Assembly (NCBI GenBank): GCA_008015155.1
Contig: SSFA01000026.1
Location: 91,492 to 155,491 of the forward strand
From: Thiothrix sp.
Lineage (GTDB): Bacteria > Pseudomonadota > Gammaproteobacteria > Thiotrichales > Thiotrichaceae
DNA length: 64,000 nt
Reading direction: 5' to 3'
Under the pieces are notes generated by a model. It worked only from the letters and a program-made list of their open reading frames with translations, had not been told where the DNA came from and searched no databases. The stretch's first letter is position 1. The number at the start of each line of letters is the position of its first letter. The translations under genes were made by a program, and so were the position numbers. Positions 8,966 through 18,445 of the stretch are shown piece after piece.

Positions 8966-9637
8966 ATGAGAATAATGAAGGTTTTCCTGCCAGTCTTAAC
9001 AGCAGTGCTGTTTACTTTGGTAGGCTGTATGTCGGAAGTCACCCAAGCTGAGTATACTGAGGGTAAGCAATATTCAATCATTGACCCGCCTGTAGCCTTA
9101 AAAGCACCTACAGGTCAGCATGAAGTAACTGAAATCTTCTGGTATGGCTGCCCACATTGTTTCCATTTAGAGCCTACTATTAAAGAGTATCTAAAAACTA
9201 AACCAGCTAATGTTTTCTTTAATCGGGTACCTGGTACTTTAGGAGAAACTTGGGACTATCACGCTAAGTTGTATTATATCGGTTACATCCTAGACCGCGA
9301 CGGCGCTAAAGGTTTACACGACAAAATCTTCAATGCAGTGCATGTACAACGTCGTCCTTTACCGCGTTTTGAGCGTGGCAATACCGCCAAAAATGATGAT
9401 AATTTACGCCGTTTCTTTGAGTCCTTCGGTTATACGACTGACGACATTAATAAGGCTATGAGTTCCATGGAGCTAAGCACGCTGTTAAGCTATGCACGCG
9501 ATATCAACACCAAATCAGGTATTGATTCTGTACCTAGTATCATCGTCAATGGCAAATATTTAACAGGCCCTAGCAAAATGACTGGTACTGATAAGTTAAA
9601 TGATGTCATCAACTATCTGACCACTTTACCGCGCTAA
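8966..9637 (+). CDS. dsbA: DsbA-type thiol:disulfide oxidoreductase, probable lipoprotein
   Basis: A thioredoxin-fold periplasmic oxidant of 223 residues from the ATG at 8966 (GGAG eight bases upstream; a TTG lies just before it). The active site is CPHC at 62-65, the DsbA type, and the cis-proline loop is SVPSII. The signal ends LVGC (Cys21), a good lipobox, so the protein is probably lipid-anchored, a variant known among DsbA homologues. DsbA introduces disulfides into secreted proteins, which suits the secretion and cytochrome genes nearby. Its TAA overlaps the coq7 ATG by one base. Confidence 0.92.
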   Translation: MRIMKVFLPVLTAVLFTLVGCMSEVTQAEYTEGKQYSIIDPPVALKAPTGQHEVTEIFWYGCPHCFHLEPTIKEYLKTKPANVFFNRVPGTLGETWDYHAKLYYIGYILDRDGAKGLHDKIFNAVHVQRRPLPRFERGNTAKNDDNLRRFFESFGYTTDDINKAMSSMELSTLLSYARDINTKSGIDSVPSIIVNGKYLTGPSKMTGTDKLNDVINYLTTLPR

Positions 9638-10287
9638 TGACTATGCGTGCTTTGAGCTTCTTAGATCGTTTTTTAGTGGAAATTGATCAATCGCTACGAG
9701 CTACAGTAGCGACGCCCACTACCACCGAACGCCCTAATCCTGCGCAACAAGTGCCAGCTTTAGCTGAGTTAAGTGAAGAGGAAAGAAAACGTTCAGCTCA
9801 ATTGATGCGCATCAATCATGCGGGTGAAGTAGCTGCGCAGGGCTTGTACCGCGGTCAAGCCCTGACAGCTAAGCTGCCACAGGTTCGTGCGCAAATGGAG
9901 CGCGCAGCCTTAGAGGAAAATGACCATTTAGCTTGGTGTGCCCAACGCTTAGATGAACTCTCTAGCCATCCTAGCCGTCTCAATTCTTTATGGTATTGGG
10001 GCTCGTTCGCGATGGGAGCGGCAGCGGGTGCTGTTGGTGATAAATGGAGCCTGGGCTTCGTTAAAGAAACCGAAGACCAAGTGGAACAACATTTAACTGA
10101 GCATTTAGGCAAGCTTCCAGCTAAAGATTTAGCAAGTACTGTCATTTTACAGCAGATGAAAGAAGATGAAGTACGTCACGGCCAGCTTGCTCAACAAGCA
10201 GGTGGTGCTAAACTTCCTTTTCCTATTCGCAAACTAGCCATGCCCTTGATGTCTAAATTCATGACCACGAGCGCTAAGTATATTTAA
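9637..10287 (+). CDS. coq7: Coq7 demethoxyubiquinone hydroxylase
   Basis: A 216-residue ferritin-like diiron monooxygenase that adds the C6 hydroxyl in ubiquinone synthesis. The iron-ligand motifs are visible in order: [26 protein letters not shown], a C-terminal-half ETEDQVEQH and EDEVRHG. Length matches bacterial Coq7 (about 215). Two ATGs (9637 and 9643) are possible; the first overlaps the dsbA stop. The last four bases overlap the 3' end of lipB on the opposite strand. Confidence 0.95.
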   Translation: MTMRALSFLDRFLVEIDQSLRATVATPTTTERPNPAQQVPALAELSEEERKRSAQLMRINHAGEVAAQGLYRGQALTAKLPQVRAQMERAALEENDHLAWCAQRLDELSSHPSRLNSLWYWGSFAMGAAAGAVGDKWSLGFVKETEDQVEQHLTEHLGKLPAKDLASTVILQQMKEDEVRHGQLAQQAGGAKLPFPIRKLAMPLMSKFMTTSAKYI

Positions 10288-10922
10288 TCAGCCAGCCATT
10301 CTACTTGCTGATAACCTAACTCTTGTGCCAGCAACAAAGCCAGTTCGCCAGCTAGCTCCATCGGTGTTTCATCCACACCCAAATCCTGACACTGAACTAC
10401 CTCTAAGCCTGCATAACCACAAGGATTAATGCGCGTGAAGGGCTCCAAATTCATATTCACATTCAAGCTTAAGCCATGATAAGTTTTGCCACGACTGACC
10501 CGTAAGCCCAAAGCAGCTATTTTTTTACCCTCAACGTAGACACCGGGCGCATCGCGATCACCTGCTGAGGCGATTTGGCGCTTCGCTAGCAAGTGAATAA
10601 TCGCTTGTTCAATCTTCATCACTAGTTCGCGCACACCTACATTTAAACGTCGCAGGTCAATCAAAAGATATATAACCAGCTGCCCTGGCCCGTGATAAGT
10701 AACCTGCCCTCCCCGATCTACTTTCACAACCGGAATTTTTCCTGGATTAAGCACATGCGCCATCTGACCATTCCGGCCTAGCGTAAATACAGGCTCATGT
10801 TCTAAAACCCACAACTCATCAATAGCCTCTTCAGAGCGCTGCTGTGTGAAGGTTTGCATAGCGTCTAAAGTAGACAAATAAGGCTGATTCGAGCCTAGGA
10901 CACGAACTTTTAAAGGGCCCAC
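10284..10922 (-). CDS. lipB: LipB octanoyl-[ACP]:protein N-octanoyltransferase
   Basis: Transfers octanoate from acyl carrier protein to lipoyl domains, the first step of lipoate assembly. The 212-residue protein carries [12 protein letters not shown] (70-81), the Lys of GKKIAALG (about 133-134) and the nucleophile Cys168 in INPCGYAG. The start is a GTG at 10922, inside the end of ybeD (13-base overlap), which implies coupled translation. The next ATG would remove conserved sequence. The ybeD-lipB order is the one in E. coli; no lipA is seen in the window. Confidence 0.95.
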   Translation of the reverse strand: MGPLKVRVLGSNQPYLSTLDAMQTFTQQRSEEAIDELWVLEHEPVFTLGRNGQMAHVLNPGKIPVVKVDRGGQVTYHGPGQLVIYLLIDLRRLNVGVRELVMKIEQAIIHLLAKRQIASAGDRDAPGVYVEGKKIAALGLRVSRGKTYHGLSLNVNMNLEPFTRINPCGYAGLEVVQCQDLGVDETPMELAGELALLLAQELGYQQVEWLAD

Positions 10923-11185
10923 AGCACCAGCTCACAAGCTTTTAGATCATTATAAATCGCATCTAATTGCTCTCTACTCGTAGCATTCACTCCCAAAGTT
11001 AGACTGTGATATTTACCTGTACGACTTTGGTTGGCACGAATGGCTTCCATCGAAAAACTTGGATCATGCTGTAAAATAATATCGTGAATGACTTGCGCTA
11101 ATTGATCATGCGCAGCCCCCACGACTTTAATAGGAAAATGGCTTGGAAACTCCATCTCCACTTCAGAACGGCTAAACGTATTCAT
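10910..11185 (-). CDS. ybeD: YbeD/DUF493 small regulatory-fold protein
   Basis: A 91-residue protein of the DUF493 family, an ACT-like alpha/beta fold. Recognisable parts are FPIKVVG near the start, the central [20 protein letters not shown] and a hydrophobic C-terminus. Its biochemical role is unsettled; conserved linkage to lipB and dacA is its best-known property and holds here. A second Met at residue 11 is an alternative start. It ends inside lipB and starts 9 bases after dacA. Confidence 0.92.
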   Translation of the reverse strand: MNTFSRSEVEMEFPSHFPIKVVGAAHDQLAQVIHDIILQHDPSFSMEAIRANQSRTGKYHSLTLGVNATSREQLDAIYNDLKACELVLWAL

Positions 11186-11194
11186 CTTGACTCC

Positions 11195-12451
11195 TTAGTC
11201 CGCGAAAAACTTCTGGACACTATCCGACATACGCCGCCACAGACCACCCTCAGCAATATCTTCGAGCGCTAACAAAGGTACTTCTTTTAAAACTCTATTC
11301 TGGTCAGAGAAGATAATTTTCCCTAACACATCGCCCCGTCGAATCGGTGCGTCAATGGCTTTATCAAATTGAATCACGCCTTTCAGTTGGTCATAGCGGC
11401 CTTTGCCTATACTGACATATAGATCTTCAATGACACCGGCCGCCACATGCGTTTTTTCACCTTGCCATACGCGCACTTCAGATAAAGCATCGCCACCTTT
11501 GTACATTTTGTGTGTTTCAAAGGTACGGAATCCATATTCTAATAAACGCTGGCTCGATTCAGCTCGGCTGTTTTCATCCGTTGAGCCCAGTAGCACTGAA
11601 ATTAAACGCATGTTATCGCGCTTAGCCGAAGCCACTAAACAAAAACCAGCTGATTCAGTATGACCCGTTTTCATTCCATCCACTGAAGGGTCACGCCATA
11701 GCAGTTTATTACGATTATGCTGCTTAATATTGTTGTAAGTGAATTCTTTTTCAGAATACAGCTTGTAACGATCTGGAAATTCAGTAATTAAAGCGCGGGC
11801 TAGCAACACGATATCCCGGGCTGTTGTATAGTGATCTGCAGCAGGCCAGCCAGTTACATTTTGATACTGGGTATTAGTCATACCTAGTTCTTTGGCCGTT
11901 TCATTCATACGTTGTACGAATGCAGTTTCTGAACCAGCGATATGCTCAGCAAGGGCAACAGCGGCATCATTGCCAGATTGAATAATGAGGCCGCGCAGTA
12001 ATTTTTCAAGTTGTACTTTTTTACCCAGCTCAACAAACATGCGCGAGCCTTGCATTTCCCAAGCATGCTGGCTAATCAGTACTTCATCATCGAGCTTGAT
12101 TGTCCCCTTACTAAGCTCACGATAAATAATATAGGCTGTCATTAGCTTAGTAATGCTGGCAGGTTCAACGCGCTCGCCCGGATTAAGCGCAGCTAATTCT
12201 TCACCACTTTGAAAGTCCACTAAGACAAAACTGGTTGAGTCTACTTCAGGTGCCCCATCAGCTAGCGCTACTATCTGCCCACCTTTGGGTGGGCTTAGGG
12301 GCTTAATACTACTACCAGCACCAGCAGGCATATCCTCGGCACTTTCTACCGTAGCGGCAGGCGCATTTTTGGCAGGTTTCGTTTCAGCATAGGCTACACC
12401 CGATAACAAAAGGCCTAGCAACAGTAATCTCAGTAACATCCTGTTATTCAC
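11195..12451 (-). CDS. dacA: D-alanyl-D-alanine carboxypeptidase (PBP5/6 family)
   Basis: A 418-residue low-molecular-weight penicillin-binding protein that trims the terminal D-Ala from peptidoglycan pentapeptides. A signal peptide occupies about residues 1-22. Active-site motifs are SITK (Ser99, Lys102), SGN (159-161) and KTG (261-263). The C-terminal part holds the PBP5 beta domain and ends in an amphipathic segment (GGLWRRMSDSVQKFFAD) suited to membrane binding. It stands in a run with rlpA, mltB, rodA and mrdA. Confidence 0.95.
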   Translation of the reverse strand: MNNRMLLRLLLLGLLLSGVAYAETKPAKNAPAATVESAEDMPAGAGSSIKPLSPPKGGQIVALADGAPEVDSTSFVLVDFQSGEELAALNPGERVEPASITKLMTAYIIYRELSKGTIKLDDEVLISQHAWEMQGSRMFVELGKKVQLEKLLRGLIIQSGNDAAVALAEHIAGSETAFVQRMNETAKELGMTNTQYQNVTGWPAADHYTTARDIVLLARALITEFPDRYKLYSEKEFTYNNIKQHNRNKLLWRDPSVDGMKTGHTESAGFCLVASAKRDNMRLISVLLGSTDENSRAESSQRLLEYGFRTFETHKMYKGGDALSEVRVWQGEKTHVAAGVIEDLYVSIGKGRYDQLKGVIQFDKAIDAPIRRGDVLGKIIFSDQNRVLKEVPLLALEDIAEGGLWRRMSDSVQKFFAD

Positions 12452-12459
12452 TCTCTATC

Positions 12460-13326
12460 TCATTGATGTATTTCAACAACCCGGAAGGTTGCCAAACCAT
12501 TACTTTCTAGCGCATCTTTTACAGTGTCAATTTGATCTTGGGTGTACAGTGGCCCAATACGTACTTGATGCATCTGCTTGCCCTCTTGCATAGCTGTTGC
12601 CATTTCAGTTTTAGCTAGACCTACTGAGGTCAAACGCACAAACATTTCTAAGGCTTCATCTTGCTCAGCAAAATTATTCACCACAACATAAAAACTCTTG
12701 CCAGTCGCTTTGGCAGCTTGCTCAGCTTGAACTTGCTCGGGCGTTTGCTTAGCTCTAACACGAGCATGCTCCGCCAACTTGCTCTGTCCAGCTTCTAAGG
12801 CTGCATTCTGTTGCTTATCCAAAGCTTGCACGCGCACTTGAGCCGTTTCACCCGCTTTAGTGCTCATACCTAAAGCATTCGCTGCAGCAAACGACAACTG
12901 AATTAAATCATCCGTTTCAAAAGGCCCTCGATCATTGACCCGCACAATCACCGTTTTTTGATTCTCTAAGTTGGTGACACGTACGAAACTAGGTAAGGGT
13001 AAACTGCGATGAGCTGCAGAAAAACTATTCATATCGAAGGTTTCGCAACCAGCCGTTTTAGAACCTTGCAGTTTTGCACCATACCAAGATGCTCTACCCT
13101 CCTCTTGATAACCACTGACTGAGCTAAGCACTTGATAAGTTTTACCGTTTAGCGTGTAGCTTGCTTCGTTGCCGCAACTACTCTCACCATGGCTGAGTTT
13201 TAAAGGAGGTATAGAACGGGTGGCACTGGGCTCATCCGTCTTTAAGACACTACAGCCCGCCAATAAGCTAACTGTCAGCCCGCCTAACAGTACTCGTTGA
13301 ATTGTTTTCATCGTTGTTATCATCAT
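12460..13326 (-). CDS. rlpA: RlpA septal lytic transglycosylase, lipoprotein with SPOR domain
   Basis: A 288-residue lipoprotein: the lipobox LLAGC places the lipidated Cys at 25. A double-psi beta-barrel (about 75-165) contains GRASWYG, the AAHRSLPLPS block and VRVNDRGPF, the active region that cleaves glycan strands lacking stem peptides. A SPOR domain (about 210-285) binds denuded septal peptidoglycan. A Met at residue 6 is an alternative start. It is 55 bases downstream of mltB and 8 bases upstream of dacA, so probably one operon. Confidence 0.95.
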   Translation of the reverse strand: MMITTMKTIQRVLLGGLTVSLLAGCSVLKTDEPSATRSIPPLKLSHGESSCGNEASYTLNGKTYQVLSSVSGYQEEGRASWYGAKLQGSKTAGCETFDMNSFSAAHRSLPLPSFVRVTNLENQKTVIVRVNDRGPFETDDLIQLSFAAANALGMSTKAGETAQVRVQALDKQQNAALEAGQSKLAEHARVRAKQTPEQVQAEQAAKATGKSFYVVVNNFAEQDEALEMFVRLTSVGLAKTEMATAMQEGKQMHQVRIGPLYTQDQIDTVKDALESNGLATFRVVEIHQ

Positions 13327-13381
13327 TAATTCATAGCTTGTCTTAGCGCTTAAGTCTAAGGTCTAGCAGAGTAACCGATCA

Positions 13382-14572
13382 TTAACGCCCCATCCGCTGG
13401 CGGATAGCTTGTGCTAATTGGTGCACAGCCATCGCATATTTGTTGCTATGGTTATAGCGAGTAATCACATAAAAATTAGTGCCACCTAACCAAAATTCAT
13501 TGCCAGCAGCCCCATCCAGCATAATTAAATTAGCTTGGCCTGTGCGCAAGGCACTGACTGGCGCAATCCCTTCAGCTGCAAGCGCAGGTAAACTTAATTT
13601 AGGTTTTACTGGCTTTTCATTCAGCAGTCTAGCATAGGCTTGGCCTGAAACATAAGCAGGAACTGCCACATCCTCGGTCCTTTGCCAGCCATGCTGGGCT
13701 AAATAATTAGCAACACTCCCAATGGCATCCTCTGGATCCCACAGATTACGTCGACCATCACGATTAAAATCTTGAGCGTACTGCCGATAGCTACTGGAAA
13801 TAAACTGCCCCAAGCCCATCGCCCCCGCATAAGAGCCTTGCCAGCCAAAAGGCTCAACCTGCTCTTCACGGGTCAAGAGCAGATACTGTTCTAACTCTTT
13901 TTGATAAAACTCAGCACGCTTAGGAAAATCAAACGCTAGAGTCGTCAAAGCTTGCAACACATAATACTTACCTGTATTGCGACCATAGAGGGTCTCGACA
14001 CCAATAATCGCTACAATATAGGCAGGGTCGACACCATATTGTTGTGCTGCTGCTTCCACGGCAGGTGCATATTGCTGCCAAAAGCTTACACCATTACTGA
14101 TACGATCTTCTGTTAGGAAAATTGGGCGGTATTGCAGCCACGGTTTGCCTTCAGCAGGTTGACTAGCCTTGGCAATAATTTCCTCGTTAGGCTGTAAATT
14201 CGCGAATAAAACTTGAAGTTGCCCTGCATCAAAGCCATGAACTTGTTGCATCCGGCTAATGAAAGACTGCACTGCTGGGTAATCCAAATAAGTCCCATCA
14301 AAGCTGGGTACTTGCACTACTGGCGGAAGAGGTTGTGGATTAGTGCTTGGTACAAGTGGCCTGCTAGGCTGTTGTGGATAGCTTATGGGGGGCCTGATGG
14401 GCTGAGAGGGTCTCAGTGGAGGATTAATTAAAGGATCAGCTGATGGAATATTAATAGCCTGACTAGAACCTGAGCTTGCCTCTGGTACAGGGCGAGCAGT
14501 GCTACAAGCGCTTAAACTAAAAGCTAAGACTAATACGCTCACTAAAGTCGTTTCCCCCCAAAATCCCTGCAT
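13382..14572 (-). CDS. mltB: MltB membrane-bound lytic murein transglycosylase B
   Basis: A 396-residue lipoprotein (lipobox LSAC, Cys23) that cuts the MurNAc-GlcNAc bond with formation of 1,6-anhydro ends. The catalytic Glu193 lies in IIGVETLYGRNTGKY, and QFISSSYRQYAQDFN and DAIGSVANYL are typical of family 3 enzymes. A proline-rich linker (about 45-90) links the lipid anchor to the catalytic domain. The ATG at 14572 has AGGG upstream at good spacing; a TTG two codons earlier is less likely. It begins 9 bases after the rodA stop. Confidence 0.93.
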   Translation of the reverse strand: MQGFWGETTLVSVLVLAFSLSACSTARPVPEASSGSSQAINIPSADPLINPPLRPSQPIRPPISYPQQPSRPLVPSTNPQPLPPVVQVPSFDGTYLDYPAVQSFISRMQQVHGFDAGQLQVLFANLQPNEEIIAKASQPAEGKPWLQYRPIFLTEDRISNGVSFWQQYAPAVEAAAQQYGVDPAYIVAIIGVETLYGRNTGKYYVLQALTTLAFDFPKRAEFYQKELEQYLLLTREEQVEPFGWQGSYAGAMGLGQFISSSYRQYAQDFNRDGRRNLWDPEDAIGSVANYLAQHGWQRTEDVAVPAYVSGQAYARLLNEKPVKPKLSLPALAAEGIAPVSALRTGQANLIMLDGAAGNEFWLGGTNFYVITRYNHSNKYAMAVHQLAQAIRQRMGR

Positions 14573-14581
14573 GCTCAAGCC

Positions 14582-15694
14582 CTATTCGTCTGTCTGATAA
14601 TTACGCTTACGCTTTTTCATACCCATGATAATGCCAAAAGCACTCATCAGCGTCACTACCGAAGTTCCACCATAGCTCACTAAAGGTAAAGGAATACCCA
14701 CGACCGGCAAAACCCCACTGACCATCCCTGTATTCACCAATAAATAAATGAAAAAGGTCAAACTTAAACTACCCGCTAGCAAGCGCGAGAAAGTATCCGC
14801 ACCTTTAGAGGCAATATATAAGCCACGCCAAATAATGAAGACATATAAGCCTACTAACAGCAGATTCCCTAAGAAACCAAACTCTTCACCAAACACTGCG
14901 AAAATAAAGTCCGTATGACGTTCTGGCAAGAAGTCTAAATGGGATTGATCGCCATGCAACCAGCCTTTCCCATACACCCCACCAGAACCAATTGCGATTT
15001 TGGACTGATAAATATGGTAGCCCGTGCCTAGCAAATCACTTTCTGGATCAAACAAAGTAAGAATACGTTGCCGCTGATAATCATGCATGCCGTAGTTAAA
15101 CATTAAAGGCGCTGCAATCGCTAAAGCTGCCACTGCCCCCCCAATCAGCCACCATGACATCCCCGCCAGATAAATCACAAATAAGCCTGAAAGCGCAATG
15201 AGCAAAGCAGTACCTAAGTCGGGTTGCTTCATAATCAATAGCATTGGCACAGCTACTAATATCAAAGCGATGATAATATCGATAAACCGGGGCGGTAATG
15301 GCTTTTCGGAGAAGTAGTAAGCCACCATCATCGGTACAGCCAGCTTCATCATTTCAGCCGGTTGAACATCAATACCGAGATACAACCAACGCTGAGCACC
15401 TTTTTTTATGACTCCGACCATCAAAACTAAAATTAACAAAACAACACCAATCCCGTACAACCAGATCGCGAATTGTCTTAAGGTTTTGCCCTCTACTTGC
15501 GAGAACAACAGCATCAGGACTAAGCCTAAGCTGAAATGAACCCCTTGACGGTAGACTAGGGTCATTTCTGCATCTGAGGCACTATAAAGGGTCACTAAGC
15601 CCATAAACATCAGCAGCGACAAAGCTGCTAGCATGACCAAATCTACACGCTGCAGCATTTTTAAAAGTGAAGCGGGCAGTAATCCGGAAATCAT
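14582..15694 (-). CDS. rodA: RodA peptidoglycan glycosyltransferase of the elongasome
   Basis: A SEDS-family polymerase, 370 residues with about ten membrane helices, the usual length. It polymerises lipid II during cell elongation with PBP2. Family blocks include GIDVQPAEMMKLA, KQPDLGTALL, the FLPERHTDFIFAVFGEEFG loop with its conserved acidic residues, and the C-terminal VSYGGTSV. Its ATG overlaps the mrdA stop by four bases (15691-15694), so the two are translationally coupled as in most rods. Confidence 0.96.
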   Translation of the reverse strand: MISGLLPASLLKMLQRVDLVMLAALSLLMFMGLVTLYSASDAEMTLVYRQGVHFSLGLVLMLLFSQVEGKTLRQFAIWLYGIGVVLLILVLMVGVIKKGAQRWLYLGIDVQPAEMMKLAVPMMVAYYFSEKPLPPRFIDIIIALILVAVPMLLIMKQPDLGTALLIALSGLFVIYLAGMSWWLIGGAVAALAIAAPLMFNYGMHDYQRQRILTLFDPESDLLGTGYHIYQSKIAIGSGGVYGKGWLHGDQSHLDFLPERHTDFIFAVFGEEFGFLGNLLLVGLYVFIIWRGLYIASKGADTFSRLLAGSLSLTFFIYLLVNTGMVSGVLPVVGIPLPLVSYGGTSVVTLMSAFGIIMGMKKRKRNYQTDE

Positions 15695-17649
15695 TCATCA
15701 GCTCCTTCTACCTGCGGCACAATATCCGCTGGCTCGACTTCACCGCTTGCTTCGGTGGACGCCTCATCATCATATTTTTTCAATAAATAGGCATCCATGA
15801 CTTTACGCGCGATGGGTGCTGCAGTGGAGCTACCCCCCCCACCATTCTCAACAATAACTGATACCGCAATTTGGGGATTATCCGCCGGGGCAAATCCGAC
15901 AAATAGCGCATGGTCATGCAAGCGTTTCGCTAAGCGTGACGCATCATAGCGGGCATTCTGCGCAATCCCGAACACTTGTGCAGTCCCTGTTTTACCCGCA
16001 ATCGTGTAGGGTGCACCAAGACCAACCCGTTTAGCTGTACCATACGAAGCATGTACAACATGCACCATGCCTTGCACGACCATTTCCCAATGACGCTTAT
16101 CTCGCGCTGGAATTTGGGCAATGACCTCTGGCTCGAGAATTTGCTCGGGCTTATCCTTCGCCGTACGGAAAGCTCTTAAGACATGTGGACGAATACGCTT
16201 ACCGCGCATCGCAACACTAGCAGTTGCATGGGCTAGCTGAATCGGCGTTGCGAGCCAATAACCTTGCCCAATCCCAATATTAACTGTATCACCCGGATAC
16301 CAAACCTGCTTATAACGACGCTGCTTCCATTCTGGCGTGGGCATTAGACCATCTGATTCAGAAGTCAGATCAATTCCTGTTTTCTTACCAAAGCCAAACA
16401 AACTCATATAACCTGAGAATTTATCCACGCCCATGCGATAAGCCATATCATAGAAAAAAGTGTCGCAGGACTGAGCAATCGCATAATCCATACTCACGCC
16501 ACCATGCCCGGACTTTTTCCAACAACGATAACGGTGTTTATGTCCTGGAATCTGGAAGAAGCCTGGGTCATAAACTGTCTTTCCTGGCCAAATGACTTTT
16601 TCATATAAGCCAGCCATCGTGTTCATAGGCTTGACTGTTGAACCTGGTGGATAAGCCCCTTGTAAAGCACGGTTGTAGAGGGGGCGGTCAGGATCGTCAC
16701 GTAATTCAGTATAAATTTTGCTGGAGATCCCATCGACGAACAGATTAGGGTCAAAAGTAGGTACGCTCGCCATAGCTAGGACTTCACCATTGCGCGGATC
16801 AATCGCAACGACAGCTCCCCGCTCGCCTTTGAGCAAAGCTTCTGCTTTGAGTTGCAGATTAATATCCAAGCCAAGAATTAAATCTTGGCCGCCTACTGCT
16901 TCTTTACGCTCGATCATATCTTGATGTCGACCATGTGCATCAACTTCAGCAAGATCATAGCCAGCTTGACCATGTAAGCGATCTTCATGCGCGGCTTCCA
17001 CACCGATTTTGCCAATGTGACTAGTACCCGCATAATTATTCTTATCTAGCCGCTCTAAATCCCGATCATCGATCCGCCCCACATAGCCAATCACATGACT
17101 AGCCACTGTACCCAAAGGATAGTAGCGCTGCATACGCCGCTCTAAATTCACTCCGGGAAAGCGTGACTTGTTCACTGCGAACATCGCCATTTCTTGCTCA
17201 GTAAGATTTTCTTTAAGGGGCGTAGGCTGATAGCGACTCCGCCGATTTACTTGTTGACCAAAGATGCGCAAATCCTTTTCTGAGAGCGGTACGATCTTAT
17301 TTAAGCGCTCTAGCATCATTTGCATATCATCCCAGCGCTTGCGCCCATCGTCATTTTGATCCGGCACACTATCCCAAACCACTTCTAAGACATATTGCGC
17401 ATGGTTATCAGCTAATTTAGCTCCATTGCGGTCGTAAATTTGCCCCCTCGTGGGTGCACGTGGAATATGCTTTTGGTAATTCTGTTTGGAGAGCTCTGTG
17501 TAGGTATCATGCTCTTTGACTTGTAAAAAATAGAGACCTGTCATAATGCCACTTAAGGCAATTAACACAATTAGACCGGCAACAATAGCACGCGAATTGA
17601 AAAGCTGTTGTTCATCCCGTTCTGTTTTAATTGATAAACGCTCACCCAT
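15691..17649 (-). CDS. mrdA: PBP2, elongation-specific peptidoglycan transpeptidase
   Basis: A 652-residue class B penicillin-binding protein that cross-links wall made by RodA. One N-terminal membrane helix (about 21-43) is followed by the dimerisation domain and a transpeptidase domain. Active-site motifs are STVK (Ser337, Lys340), SCD (393-395, as usual in PBP2) and KTG (552-554). The acidic C-terminal tail is of normal length. The 143 bases before its start hold the alternative hairpins at 17710-17754. Confidence 0.96.
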   Translation of the reverse strand: MGERLSIKTERDEQQLFNSRAIVAGLIVLIALSGIMTGLYFLQVKEHDTYTELSKQNYQKHIPRAPTRGQIYDRNGAKLADNHAQYVLEVVWDSVPDQNDDGRKRWDDMQMMLERLNKIVPLSEKDLRIFGQQVNRRSRYQPTPLKENLTEQEMAMFAVNKSRFPGVNLERRMQRYYPLGTVASHVIGYVGRIDDRDLERLDKNNYAGTSHIGKIGVEAAHEDRLHGQAGYDLAEVDAHGRHQDMIERKEAVGGQDLILGLDINLQLKAEALLKGERGAVVAIDPRNGEVLAMASVPTFDPNLFVDGISSKIYTELRDDPDRPLYNRALQGAYPPGSTVKPMNTMAGLYEKVIWPGKTVYDPGFFQIPGHKHRYRCWKKSGHGGVSMDYAIAQSCDTFFYDMAYRMGVDKFSGYMSLFGFGKKTGIDLTSESDGLMPTPEWKQRRYKQVWYPGDTVNIGIGQGYWLATPIQLAHATASVAMRGKRIRPHVLRAFRTAKDKPEQILEPEVIAQIPARDKRHWEMVVQGMVHVVHASYGTAKRVGLGAPYTIAGKTGTAQVFGIAQNARYDASRLAKRLHDHALFVGFAPADNPQIAVSVIVENGGGGSSTAAPIARKVMDAYLLKKYDDEASTEASGEVEPADIVPQVEGADE

Positions 17650-17709
17650 ACCGTGCTGACACTAGAATTAATTAGTTTAATGATAAATAATATTTTTTAA
17701 GCCCCAAGA

Positions 17710-17754
17710 GATAAACTCCTGCGCTGAGTTTATCAGAAAATTTGCAGGAGTTTA
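17710..17754 (-). terminator. Two mutually exclusive hairpins between ppa and mrdA
   Basis: TAAACTCCTGC (17712-17722) pairs perfectly with GCAGGAGTTTA (17744-17754), an 11-base stem. The same left arm also pairs with a middle segment: GATAAACTC (17710-17718) with GAGTTTATC (17726-17734), a 9-base stem. Only one can form at a time. The site is 38 bases after the ppa stop and about 60 bases before the mrdA start, both on the minus strand. It may end ppa transcripts or act as an attenuator for mrdA. No U-tract follows on either strand. Confidence 0.5.
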
Positions 17755-17792
17755 CGGGATGAGTGCAGCTTAACTAAAAGTTTAATCTAAAC

Positions 17793-18326
17793 TTATTGGC
17801 CAGCTTCGTAACGTTTAATGCTATCTAAGATTTCTTGCTTAGCTTCAGCAGCATCCGCCCAACCTTCTACCTTAACCCATTTGCCTGGCTCTAATTCTTT
17901 ATAGCGCTCAAAGAAATGCTGGATTTGCTTAATTAATAACGGCGAGAGTTGTGTATAGGAAGTCACATCCTTAAATTCGGGTGCTAATTTACCTGCTGGA
18001 ACGGCAACAATTTTCGCATCTTGACCCGCTTCATCTGACATTTTCAAGACGCCAACGGGACGAGCTGGAATCACGCAGCCATGAACCAATGGATGTGGAG
18101 TGACCACTAAAACGTCAACTGGATCGCCATCATCAGACAAAGTATGGGGTACAAAACCATAGTTCGCAGGATAGAACATTGGCGCGGACATAAAACGATC
18201 CACGACTACCGCCCCGCTCTCTTTATCTATCTCATACTTCACTGGAGAAGATTGAGCTGGGATTTCGATAATTACGTTTACAGACTCAGGGACGTCTTTG
18301 CCGACAGCAATCTTGTCGATATTCAT
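17793..18326 (-). CDS. ppa: Inorganic pyrophosphatase (family I)
   Basis: A 177-residue cytoplasmic enzyme that hydrolyses pyrophosphate and so drives biosynthetic reactions. The metal-binding signature [10 protein letters not shown] lies near the middle, with [11 protein letters not shown] before it and [16 protein letters not shown] at the C-terminus; length matches the family (E. coli 176). It is divergent from adk; a perfect -10 hexamer for it lies at 18356-18361 on the minus strand. Confidence 0.97.
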   Translation of the reverse strand: MNIDKIAVGKDVPESVNVIIEIPAQSSPVKYEIDKESGAVVVDRFMSAPMFYPANYGFVPHTLSDDGDPVDVLVVTPHPLVHGCVIPARPVGVLKMSDEAGQDAKIVAVPAGKLAPEFKDVTSYTQLSPLLIKQIQHFFERYKELEPGKWVKVEGWADAAEAKQEILDSIKRYEAGQ

Positions 18327-18355
18327 AGCGGTCTTCCATTGGTTTAAAGCAGGCT

Positions 18356-18361
18356 ATTATA
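18356..18361 (-). promoter_or_regulatory. Probable -10 element of ppa
   Basis: TATAAT read on the minus strand, about 30 bases before the ppa ATG. No good -35 match lies at the standard distance, so an activator or a weak -35 is implied. Confidence 0.45.
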
Positions 18362-18379
18362 ACGACTGTTGAATCTAAC

Positions 18380-18408
18380 TTGCACTGCAACATTTAATTA
18401 AGTATAAG
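18380..18408 (+). promoter_or_regulatory. Sigma-70 type promoter of adk
   Basis: TTGCAC (18380-18385), a 17-base spacer and TATAAG (18403-18408), about 38 bases before the adk ATG. It lies back to back with the ppa -10. Confidence 0.6.
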
Positions 18409-18445
18409 AAGTGACTCGATTGGAGCAGAAAAGGGAACCAAATTT

